NCBI RefSeq assembly: GCF_932526225.1
Contig: NC_064035.1
Coordinates: forward strand, 7,873,501-7,937,500
Reading direction: 5' to 3'
Origin: Nematostella vectensis
Lineage: Eukaryota; Cnidaria; Anthozoa; Actiniaria; Edwardsiidae
DNA: 64,000 bases
Part shown: positions 50,001-58,592 of the stretch, piece by piece
Layout: the number at the start of each line of letters is the position of its first letter
Position numbering within the stretch: the first letter of the stretch is position 1
Notes under the pieces: model-generated
What the model was told of the DNA's origin: nothing
Databases searched by the model: none
Seen by the model: only the letters and a program-made list of their open reading frames with translations
Made by a program: the position numbers and the translations under genes

Positions 50001-52682
50001 ATGCCTCAGATAGCTTGTTCATACTGAAAGAAATGTCATTAAAGAGGTTTTCTAGAACACCTCAAATATCTTACACAAGCATTTACACTCTAATTCATTC
50101 TTTTGGTGCTACCTCAAGAAAATATAGGGAAAGTTCTTTTTAACATTTGCTTTTTTATGGTCAAAGATATTCAAGGCAGCAATACTATTCAAGAAATCGT
50201 TCTTATCACGGAATGGGAAAGGCAATATTGGTGAGCAAACATCATCGTTTCCCTTGACCGTTATTCCATGGAGGTTTGCGAACTCGCGTTATGTTGGATG
50301 GATTAATTTTAATAATTTATTGTATCTTTTCTCTTTTCGATGCTTCTTTCTCGTGCAATAGTAAATTATATTAACAACGTTTTCGTTTAAAGGCGCAAGA
50401 AAATAAGAAAATTGAAGTAACCATAGTTCTAATCCTTTGATCGTTCAAAAATCAATGTGCTTTGAATCATTAATTTAGCAAACCGTGCTTGTACTAGTTG
50501 AATCCAGTCTTATTTCTGTACATGTACATTTTTTAGCCTTGATATTCTAACGTAATTGTATCGAAGAAACCTTTTTGTTAAAAGTTCTTTCATACAGTCT
50601 CTATGTGAAAGGCTTTTTTGGGTATTTGCTGCTTGTAAAAAGAATGAAAGTATACCAACAGAAACTAAAAATTGAGTAACTTTATTCCCGTTTATTTGTA
50701 GGATAATCTTGAAGCATTTCTTCTTGTGCAGTTTTCAGGTGTTACTGTAGGTAGCAACCTTCGATTCCTCACGCAAACATAGGCGTTCACACACAATCTT
50801 TAAAGATGATGAGCAAAAAAAGCTTATATATCACGACTATAAGCAATAACATAAATATAAGTCACAAGGCATTATTCGAATGAAGAAAGTTTGACTTTTC
50901 CATATTGGCCATTAGTTTATTTGCCGATGGTATCAAGGCGTCGAAGGTGCGTTGTCACTTACTAACGAAGACCGAAGATCAATGGAAAAATTACAACTCT
51001 TGCAAGGAGAAAATAGCATACACAACAAGGAAAGCAATGACCAATATGTGCATCAGGTCTTTTGTGTGTGTTAATTCTTAAAGGCAAAAAGGAAAATATC
51101 GACTGTTATCTTAGTATCAAGGAGATGATTAAAAGCATTGCTAGCCCAAAATGTACCCCCCTACTTATTTTATGCTTGAAAAAGAAAGACGCGAAAATAT
51201 TTAAGGATGTACCAAGCGCGTATTTAGTAGCACCCTAATGGAATCATCTGAAAAAAAATATTTCAAAACCTAATTTTAGGGTTTTTGTGGAAAGAAAGTT
51301 AAGCTGGTATGATCAAGTTAATTTTCCTATTATTTGTTTGATTGTTTAATGTTTTTGGAGTATATTTCTGATTGTACAACATAGAATCATACGAAAATAA
51401 GCCAAGTGACCTTATTGTTTCGTTTGCGTTTCTCTAGCAAATGCTCTTTTTTCAGATGTATGATTATGAAAGCGGTAGAAGCAAATACGTTTATAGGTTC
51501 ATTAAGAGGAAGGGTAAAGTTTATTCCTTACGTATAGAATTTCTTTTTTTCTTTTATTATCTTTTTATATCTCCTTCTTTGATTACGAATTACCAAACTT
51601 ATACAGAGGGCTTTATAAAGCGTAAAGGATTATATTGGATATTTCATTTCAAAGCACTTCACGAGTATTCTTCTCTAGAGCACGGATTTCCGTCGTTGTT
51701 GCGAGAAGAATGGTGTTTACACTGTTTACACTTGCTGCCTGATGCCACGGACCAAACCAGACTCAGCCTTCAACTGAACCATTCATCTTAGCAACCACCA
51801 GTTAAATCATTAGACCTGTGCTCAGTCATAACGTGTATTTCTGGGACGAAAGGGGACGATCCATGGTTGTTGTCATGTGTGGTTATCCTACAGTGCCGGG
51901 CAGTGTATCGCCTTGATCTACTTCTCGTCTTTAGGTTGAATGCACCGTGTACTGTAAACGGTACTCGTGTATTTTTGTATTTGCTTATTGTATAAAGCAC
52001 ATAATACGGATAATCCGTGAAAAGTTTGAGCGTTTATTGCACGGAGCGCGAGGATGGTTATCTCTATTTGACGCGCTCTGTTGCATTTCCTAAGATCATA
52101 GAATTCCCTCTGAAATAAACGCCGAAACTCTTCTTGCCAAACATCACAAAACATTAACAATGATATAGCTTTGGCTTTGAAAAAACCTATATAGCGGTGG
52201 AGATGAAACCCTCAAGGGAATGATAGCCTGATTAAAGAAGCCCTTCTGGTAACTATAAACATCCTCGGCGGCAGCACGTAGGCAGAGCACGCTAGTCGCA
52301 TAACGAGCAAACCATGCAAAAGATCGCATTTAGCCGGGTTTTATACCACACGAGGGAGTCTTCAAAAGGAAACTCCACTCTGTGAAGTAGTGAAGTACAG
52401 AGGCCCGTGACTCTTTGTTGGGTTATGTCTTATTATTACTGTAGCATGTGAATAGTGTGTCGATATGGAACGCTCACCGTAACTGAGTCGCCGTCTTGAC
52501 TCTTCATCTTTGGGCGCGAGGATTTGGTCGACTCCGAAGTTTAGCTGCATTTGCGGTGGTGGTAGAGGGGTTGCTGTACATCGCGCATCGTTCACGGGAT
52601 TGCTAGAGCAGTGTGGCACGGCTAGAATATCGTCAATTCTGAACGAGGTTACTCTCCTCTCTTCACCCTCTCTAGAGCTCAT
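43748..52682 (-). CDS. Hlx/H2.0-class homeobox gene, three exons
   Basis: The exons are 52682-52478, 44458-44327 and 44064-43748, with introns in phase 1 at both junctions. The joined frame is 654 bases, 217 residues plus stop. Residues about 12-20 (SFRIDDILA) match the eh1 Groucho-binding motif F-x-I-x-x-I-L, and a second eh1-like FGVDQILA follows in exon 1. The homeodomain is residues 142-201: [18 protein letters not shown] in helix 1 and [17 protein letters not shown] in helix 3, with W48, F49, N51 and R53 all present. [12 protein letters not shown] and [17 protein letters not shown] are diagnostic of the Hlx/H2.0 class. The product is probably a nuclear repressor. It is much shorter than vertebrate HLX, lacking long Ala/Gln/Pro regions. 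Cnidarians have several Hlx-like paralogs and I cannot say which this is. Its 8-kb first intron holds three tandem arrays and a piggyBac-like MITE. Confidence 0.9.
44327..44458 (-). CDS. Hlx-like gene, exon 2
   Basis: This 132-base exon encodes a Tyr/Ser/Cys-rich linker beginning [14 protein letters not shown] and ending LPNGCTG. The acceptor is ATATCCCTCAG|GTGAA and the donor is TGCACAG|GTAACC. Its only long open frame is on the same strand and it joins the homeodomain exon in phase across a 262-base intron. Confidence 0.85.
46112..46345 (+). repeat. Degenerate ~22-25-bp tandem repeat
   Basis: About ten copies of AGTGAAACACCTCGTACAAT-like units alternate with TTTTTATAGTGAAAC spacers. Copies are diverged. 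The array lies within intron 1 of the Hlx-like gene and has no coding signal. Confidence 0.8.
46651..46965 (-). CDS. Unrecognised 104-codon open frame inside Hlx intron 1
   Basis: The frame has a hydrophobic N-terminal third ([15 protein letters not shown]) followed by a balanced, charged segment from [16 protein letters not shown] to [15 protein letters not shown]. Its composition is more protein-like than other frames in this AT-rich intron. I recognise no domain. There is no obvious promoter, and no splice pair linking it to other exons. It could be a remnant of a mobile element, a decayed gene or chance. Confidence 0.2.
   Translation of the reverse strand: MIKLFSVVLCQDRLQAFVVVFLSVLPRYLYYKISMGEKATQYTYDKTQAIKHDRLAANLLNAVVFARYDSNQNSLIIHSPGNDKLEITGKGIQITLDRTFSLSQ
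47140..47775 (+). repeat. 13-bp minisatellite (~49 copies)
   Basis: The unit ACTCGCATACTGC is repeated perfectly about 31 times to roughly 47543. A variable right third follows, in which CTCGC alternates with CTCAC or ATCAC and CATACT with CATAAT. Thirteen is not a multiple of three and neither strand has a stop, so all six frames are open. The homogeneous left part and mixed right part show that expansion is recent and polar. The array lies in intron 1 of the Hlx-like gene. Confidence 0.97.
48169..48348. mobile_element. piggyBac-like MITE with TTAA ends
   Basis: TTAA at 48169-48172 and 48345-48348 flanks a 172-base element. The left end is GGCTAGTTTCCATATAATAGC. The right end, reverse-complemented, is GGTTGGTTCCCATATGATCGC, an imperfect terminal inverted repeat. 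The interior repeats GCGATCGTGCACGATTATAT and can fold on itself. TTAA target sites point to piggyBac-type (or Kolobok-type) mobilisation. There is no open frame. It sits in intron 1 of the Hlx-like gene. Confidence 0.8.
48405..48590 (+). repeat. 54-bp tandem repeat, ~3.5 copies
   Basis: TCTAGGGTGCCCTCACAGAGCAAG recurs at 48413 and 48467 (54-base spacing), then in altered forms near 48520 and 48572. Each copy is followed by an A-rich stretch and AACTTTC-AACAGTGTTAAG. Located in Hlx intron 1. Confidence 0.8.
48600..52477. other. Remaining part of Hlx-like intron 1
   Basis: No open frame with a recognisable domain. The longest, 116 codons at 51441-51791, is rich in Phe/Tyr from poly-T and looks non-coding. 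No tandem arrays or mobile elements were recognised here. Confidence 0.45.
52478..52682 (-). CDS. Hlx-like gene, exon 1
   Basis: The start ATG (52682-52680) opens [10 protein letters not shown], followed by the eh1 motif. The exon ends in SYG with the donor TTACG|GTGAGC after one base of the Gly codon. This matches the phase of exon 2, which begins GT-GAA after CCCTCAG. The two exons are linked by phase match, by class-typical content (eh1 then homeodomain) and by strand. No transcript is available to confirm it. Confidence 0.82.
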
Positions 52683-52699
52683 GGCAGGCAACTATTTTT

Positions 52700-55600
52700 G
52701 ATCTCAGGCCGATGGACGGGAGTTTGAACAATACTCGAGTCTTGTACGGAGCGATGAACAAAAGAGAAGCCTTTGAAGTTCAACCGCTCGCACTAGGTGA
52801 GGTCCCGATGACAAGGCTATGTTGATTGTCAGACAGTGTTGCACTAATGACGATTTGTTGATTTATCTCATCTTCACTTTTCTCCGTTGATGGCAGACAT
52901 ATACATAGAGTAGATATACATGTAATGTCCTCCCCACTAAACGATTCGTCATCCGCTTGCTAGAGTGATCCTGTACAGATTACGATCTGGGATTTCTTTG
53001 TCGGGAGCCGGTCCAATGTATGGGATGTATCTCCTTTCGGGTGTTTAGTTTAGCGGATTAAAAGTCTATTGTTGGTATTTGCCAAGTGAAAAGCCTGGTA
53101 ATCCGAAAATTGGATCAATAAGAATCCGGGGACGTGGCGGGCTGTATACTGTATAACCGGGTGGGTGGCGTCGAGTTCAACCTGACTATGACAATAATAA
53201 TTATTTTATTGAGCGGATTCCGTTCTCTAGCTTAAGGTGCGCAGTCTTCGGGGCATGCCCTTGTCACTGAGGCTGTTTATAGATATTTTATGGTTTTTAG
53301 ACATTACTGGCGGTGACAAGAAGTATATGTTTTAGCGATGCAAGCATGCCGTCCTCTCTACTGATAAACATATTTACACTAAGTTAAGTTAATTAACTCA
53401 TTATCCGCCTTCATCAGTTGGTTTATTTTTCTTATGGGCTATGAGATATTGGGCGTTTAATTTCGCATTAGATTGACTGGCTGGCGCTGGAATGTCAAGA
53501 GGGATGGCTATTTTCATCGCATCCTGTTTTCTTTAGAAACAGTCTTGAGGCTCTTGACGTAGGAATACCACGAAGCACATGGAAAGCTTGTCATACGACT
53601 GTGAAAAACGTCCAAAAAACGTCACCCTGCATTTAACCACAACCGACCTTTGTTAAGCTGCCTTTTAGGGGTGAACCTTATAAATTAATTTAATTGGAAC
53701 ATAAGAGTTGAATCCCTGGATACTTCGCGGAGATCGCTGGCATCTTATGAACAGAACTTCAGTGTCTCCACTTGAAAAGAAGTGGATCTTTTCCAGAACC
53801 CTTTTCTTTGAACACGCGTATTAATTAACTGGTGAAGTTTGTACGCTTCTTGTTATGTCTTCCGGTTAAAATTTCATTAAAACATGATCACGTGTATGAG
53901 AAGTCTGCGTTTGATGGGATTGAATAAAAGGCAAAGTTTATCGCAATCAATCCATCCCAAGCGTCAAACTCGGTGACTTCTCTGTCGTAATTCGGACACA
54001 CACATTACGCCTGAAATAATAATAAGCTGTCAGTCGGTTAAATTGAGGTATTGCTTTACTATGCATTGTGCCACAAATAAAGTTGTCATTTTGTCACTAT
54101 CAAGAAAACTTTGGTCCATCAAGAATAAACGCTTAAAGGGTACATGACAACGTCTATGGGCGAGCTTCACGAACTCAAAAAAGACTGCAGTTTAGATTTT
54201 GCCGTCGAGATCATTCTACTCTACCTCCTTCTATAGTACAGTATTAATCATACATGATAACATTCCATACATGAAAAAGGAGCACTCTAAATGGATATAA
54301 GGGAAATATATATTTAAGGGAAATGACTGGTTTAATTAATGGACATTTAGTTTCTTTGTATAAGTTTTTTACTTGTATGTTTAGAGCTGACGTTGATTGT
54401 TGCGAATTTGCCATCTGATTCAATAAATTGGGCAAAGCGAGACGTGATCTCCAAGACAGGGATACCCTTATATCGACATCTGACGGCAGTGAACGCCATC
54501 TCAACAAAGACGGGGGCCAATCACAATAAAACCGGAGGGACAGGTCGGGCACACATTTTGTCAAATTCCTTGCTCGGGAAAATAACCGCAATGAAAAAGC
54601 TATGGCTACCGTTGAGGCAATCTCTCTGCTTTCAACCCCTCGCTGCTATGTATGAGAAATTCTTTACAGCCAAATGTTTTTAATATGCCCCTTTCCCGCC
54701 CCAATATAAACACGTAATTTTAACACGTATCCTTATATGAATGACTTTTTGTCCAAATTGAGTTCAAGAACGATGAAGCTTCATATTCGGGGGAAAAAAA
54801 TAGTGTTAGGGTAAGGCATTCAGCGGTTGAAGGATGGGGGTGGGGGTTACAGTGTTATTAGCTTCTTTTCTTCCGATTATTTCTATATTTGATCACCTAT
54901 TCCCCGTCCTAAGCATGGATACCTATAAAAATATTCATTTAGCTCCTGGGGACTCCATTTCTTGCTTGGTCCGCTAAATGGGTAAATCAGGTAAATCAGG
55001 GTAAATGAAGCCTAGAAATAAAAAAATATGTGCGATATGTATTGTGTATCAACTTTGAGCTAATAACTTCCTCGAGCGTGTAATCTTGGCAAATGGTCCC
55101 ACATATTTTTTTTTGCTTGTGAGTATGATTATTAATTTCCAAGAAAAGGATAATACACTCTTTTTTTAATAAGAACGTCTAATTTTCAGTTGAGGCTGGG
55201 CCGTTCTTGTTTTTTGGACATTTTAAGGCTGAATATGTTCGATGTTCTTGAATTTTAGTGTATATAAAAATATGATACTCAATGAATTATTAGGAAGATA
55301 ATTACACTAATGATCAATAGTAATAATAAGGTTGTTACTATGAACACAATTCGTCTGCATTTTAAAACGCATCAAGTCTAAAAATGAAAAAAATTCTGCT
55401 ATCTCAGCCTCGGCATGTTCTTAAAATTTGGTGAACTCTCAGTCTGGACGTTCATACAAAAAAGGTTCTTATAAAAAAAAAGAGTGTAATAATATAATTT
55501 AAACATAGATGATTGCCAAGAATATGAATAGAAATCGCAAACATTTGCAAGCATTTTACTAGATTTCATGACGATCTTCTAGCCAAAGAGATTCTTTCTA

Positions 55601-56470
55601 AGTTCTTGAACACACATCCCGCTCTTGACCCCTATAATTCCTTCTCTTCTACTATCTTGAAAGATTCTTGACGGAACGAGAAAAAACAATGAGCTAAGAA
55701 ATATTTGAATAATCAAATAATAAATTAACAACGTTTTCCAAGGCATGTGCGTTTCTAAGCCGTAGTGGCAATAAAGGCTATTGTATCTAACAGAGCGGTC
55801 AACTTGACGTCATCAACGCGAATTTTTGACAAGAATTACAAAAGCATTACAAAATACAACTTAAATATTGACTTTTATGCTTTGTATACTGCTCAAGTTT
55901 ATTGATGCAGTTAATGCACCAAAACGTAGACAGGACGTCATTTATTCCTTCAAATAGCCCTCCATCGTTTCTCACTCAAAAAAGATGCGCACTTTATGCA
56001 ATCGGAAGCTAGCTGTGTGCGAGGCTTTCCTGGCGTTTGCTTTCCATCCGAAGTGTTTACTACCGAAATTAGCTGAATGACATTCAAAGAATAAAACCCT
56101 CCAAGGGGGACAAATGTGATAGACATCAAACGCATTATTATCTTAGTAGCAATTGCTAATTTGTAATTAGACTTTTTAAAAGGTGTTGCTGTCAACAAAG
56201 ATGAATTTTGACTTTAAAAGGTTGAATTCGACATTGCTTATGGACGCAGGGGATGAAGTTGACGAAGAAAACAAATTATCCAGACAAAAACAACGAAATC
56301 CTGAAAATAAACATATTATTATACGCAGTGTTTGTCTTTTCGCCAGTTTTCAAATAGTGTTGTCATTTCTACACGTTTTTTTTCTATTTTTTTTAATGGT
56401 AAATTATTTCAGAGGTACACCAATCTAAGTTCACTGAAGCAAAAGATACGAAAAATTTGCGAAATTTTGT
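52700..56470. other. Gene-free DNA upstream of the Hlx-like gene
   Basis: This is the 5' flank of the Hlx-like gene and should contain its promoter, but I see no clear TATA box or other strong signal. Open frames reach 115 codons and have no recognisable domain. Confidence 0.45.
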
Positions 56471-56472
56471 TT

Positions 56473-57284
56473 CCAACTTTTTTCCCTGCTAGCAGAGGCC
56501 TCTTTTCTCTGTATTTCGCTGGGCTGGAGTTCGCGAGGAAAAGATACCTCTGCCATGGGTCGCAAGTTCGTTTGATCAAACCGCCGTCCACGATCGTGGA
56601 CGAGATCCAGAGCGCATGCTCCGTTCATTAATTACTGGCCACTATTTGAGCCCACAATGACTAGCGCATGCATAAAACGTATATCCGCTGCGGGATAATA
56701 AGCCCGCATTCGAAACGGCGTCCTCCGTAGAAATATCACGCGACGAATTATAAAAGAAGCCATTCAATGCCTTATCTTCATTCAGAATTTTCTCTCTTTT
56801 GACTAACGAGTCAATCTTCCGTTTACAGGTTTTGCATATTCTTCTGGGAATAGCTGATCTTAGTTTACCAAAAAATTTTGTAACATTTTCTTCGAATCCA
56901 ACTGTGCGATATTTACATTGAAGAAACTCGCCTGCCCAGATGTCTTGAAATTAATCCCACAAACAAGACAAAACTCTTCTTTGCTGCGTTTGTTGTTCAA
57001 TCTTTTTAGTGACGTTTTAGGTGATTGAAATTGAACAGTTGTTTTCTTTTTTCGAAGAGAAGAACTAACCGGAGTTTGATTCATGATTTCCGACTAAACC
57101 AATGCAAAGCATATTGACAGCTTCTGCGCGATGGTACGGGTTTTGGCACGTCGGTCGCTTATTAACGCTCACGCATGCGCAACAGAAACAGTTTCGACCC
57201 ATGGCAGAGGTATCTTTTCCTCGCGAACTCCAGCCCAGCGAAATACAGAGAAAAGAGGCCTCTGCTAGCAGGGAACCAACTTTT
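56473..57284. mobile_element. 794-bp transposon: perfect 81-bp inverted repeats, 9-bp TSD
   Basis: Bases 56482-56562 and 57195-57275 are exact reverse complements over all 81 positions. The outer ends read TTCCCTGCTAGCAGAGGCC. Outside both ends stands the same 9-mer CCAACTTTT (56473-56481 and 57276-57284), a target-site duplication. Long inverted repeats with a 9-bp duplication are typical of Mutator-like elements; other superfamilies with 8-9 bp duplications (hAT, P, Merlin) are less likely but not excluded. The interior carries an 18-base perfect palindrome at 56585-56602 and one short minus-strand frame, but no transposase. Identical ends suggest recent insertion. Confidence 0.85.
56860..57084 (-). 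CDS. 74-codon frame carried inside the inverted-repeat element
   Basis: It starts MNQTPVSSSLRKKK and continues to a cysteine pair in EFCLVCGINFKTSGQASFF, reminiscent of half a zinc-binding knuckle. It stops at 56860. A possible donor (TTTTTG|GTAAAC at 56869/56868) precedes the stop, so it could be a captured exon. It is far too short for a transposase. The 5' region runs back into the right inverted repeat. Function unknown; it may not be expressed. Confidence 0.3.
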   Translation of the reverse strand: MNQTPVSSSLRKKKTTVQFQSPKTSLKRLNNKRSKEEFCLVCGINFKTSGQASFFNVNIAQLDSKKMLQNFLVN

Positions 57285-57620
57285 CTGATAATAATATATT
57301 TTTTTAATAATGTTTTCGTTCTTGTGTTGTAAAAAAACACATTCCCTCTTAGTTTTCCGTGGTATGTTTTCTTATACACCATGAAACGAAATGTTGTGCA
57401 GTCATTGGGGAGAAGGCAGTTATGATTTGGTTACAAGGTAAGGAATTTAAAAGTCGCAGAAAGCAGAGCAGCAAGCTTTGGATGGTGATGTAAATAGCGC
57501 ATAATGAACAGTAGACTGCACGCATGACTAATTAGACAATTCGCAGCTCGAGTAATTTGAGCTTTGTAATAATCGCCACTCGCTTGTTAGGTTTTGCGCA
57601 GCGCATGCGTTATAGTCTTT
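57285..57620. other. Short gene-free stretch
   Basis: AT-rich DNA between the inverted-repeat element and the 25-bp array. Nothing recognisable was seen in it. Confidence 0.5.
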
Positions 57621-57624
57621 ACCG

Positions 57625-58170
57625 CGAGTAAGTAAGCCTTTGCTTACCGTGAGTAAGTGAGCCTTTGCGCACCGTAAGTGAACCTTTGCACACCGTGACA
57701 AAGTGAGTCTTTGCGCACCGTGAGTAAGTTAGCCTATGCGCACCGTGAGTAAGTGAGTCTTTGCACACCGTGACAAAGTGAGTCTTTGTGCACCGTGAGT
57801 AAGTTAGCCTTTGCGCACCGTGAGTAAGTTAGCCTTTTCACACCGTGACAAAGTGAGTCTTTGCGCACCTTGAGTAAGTGAGCCTTTGCGCACCGTGAGT
57901 AAGTGAGCCTTTGCACACCGTGACAAAGTGAGTCTTTGCGCACCGTGAGTGAGTCTTTGCACACCTTGACAAAGTGAGTCTTTGTGCACCGTGAGTAAGT
58001 TAGCCTATGCGCACCGTGAGTGAGTGAGTCTTTGCACACCGTGATAAAGTGAGTCTTTGCGCACCGTGAGTAAGTGAGCCTTTGCGCACCGTGAGTAAGT
58101 GAGCCTTTGCTTACCGTGGGTAAGTGAGCCTTTGCGCACCGCGAGTGAGTGAGCCTTGCACAGGGTGATT
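57625..58170 (+). repeat. 25-bp minisatellite (~21 copies)
   Basis: The unit is GTGAGTAAGTGAGCCTTTGC followed by GCACC. Variants have GTGACAAAGTGAGTCTTTGC or lack AAGT. The + strand of every standard unit contains overlapping 5'-splice-site-like cores GTGAGT and GTAAGT-like AGTAAGTGAG. The minus strand is open for up to 148 codons because of the repeat. The array lies 150 bases beyond the poly(A) signal of the kinase gene. Confidence 0.93.
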
Positions 58171-58316
58171 TTTGGTGCACCGTAAAAAAGTGGACCCCTG
58201 CGCAGCTTTGCGCCTTTGCGCGCTGAATAGCCCATGCGCACAGATAAACGCTTTAGTGCCAGAGGTAATTGAAAGTGTGCAAAAAGAACAAACTTTAACT
58301 AGCACGGTTTAAGTCC

Positions 58317-58322
58317 TTTATT
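58317..58322 (-). terminator. Poly(A) signal of the kinase gene
   Basis: AATAAA on the minus strand (TTTATT on +) lies about 184 bases after the kinase stop codon, a normal 3' untranslated length, and just before the 25-bp array. Confidence 0.6.
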
Positions 58323-58505
58323 GACCTCATCTGCCACTTCTGATTCCGCGGCAATCCTCACAACTGCACAACCTGTTAACTGATTTCAACAACACGTCTA
58401 ATAACCTACAGATATCCGGTCTATTAGTGACATTACATTCTAGCAGGAAGGAGAATTTTAAGAGTGTTCCTATTAGTCGAGTCCGACAACCGACAGGGAG
58501 GGGGT

Positions 58506-58592
58506 CTATTCTTCGTCTTCATCCGGAGACTCGTATTCCTCCTCGTCAAATCCTCGCAGGGTGCACGATGCCACGACTGCTTCGTCCTTATC
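58506..58592 (-). CDS. Kinase terminal exon, acidic C-terminus
   Basis: The acceptor is CTTGTCTTTTAG|GATAAGG. It encodes DKDEAVVASCTLRGFD then EEEYESPDEDEE and the stop TAG (58508-58506). Poly(A) signal follows at 58322. Confidence 0.8.
   Translation of the reverse strand, partial: DKDEAVVASCTLRGFDEEEYESPDEDEE

Noticed and set aside
51441-51791. 116-codon frame as a nested gene
   Set aside because: Composition is driven by T-rich DNA (Phe/Tyr/Leu/Ser), with no domain and no splice or promoter context.
57734-58241. 148-codon minus-strand frame over the 25-bp array
   Set aside because: Repeat artefact; the unit has no stop in the minus frames.
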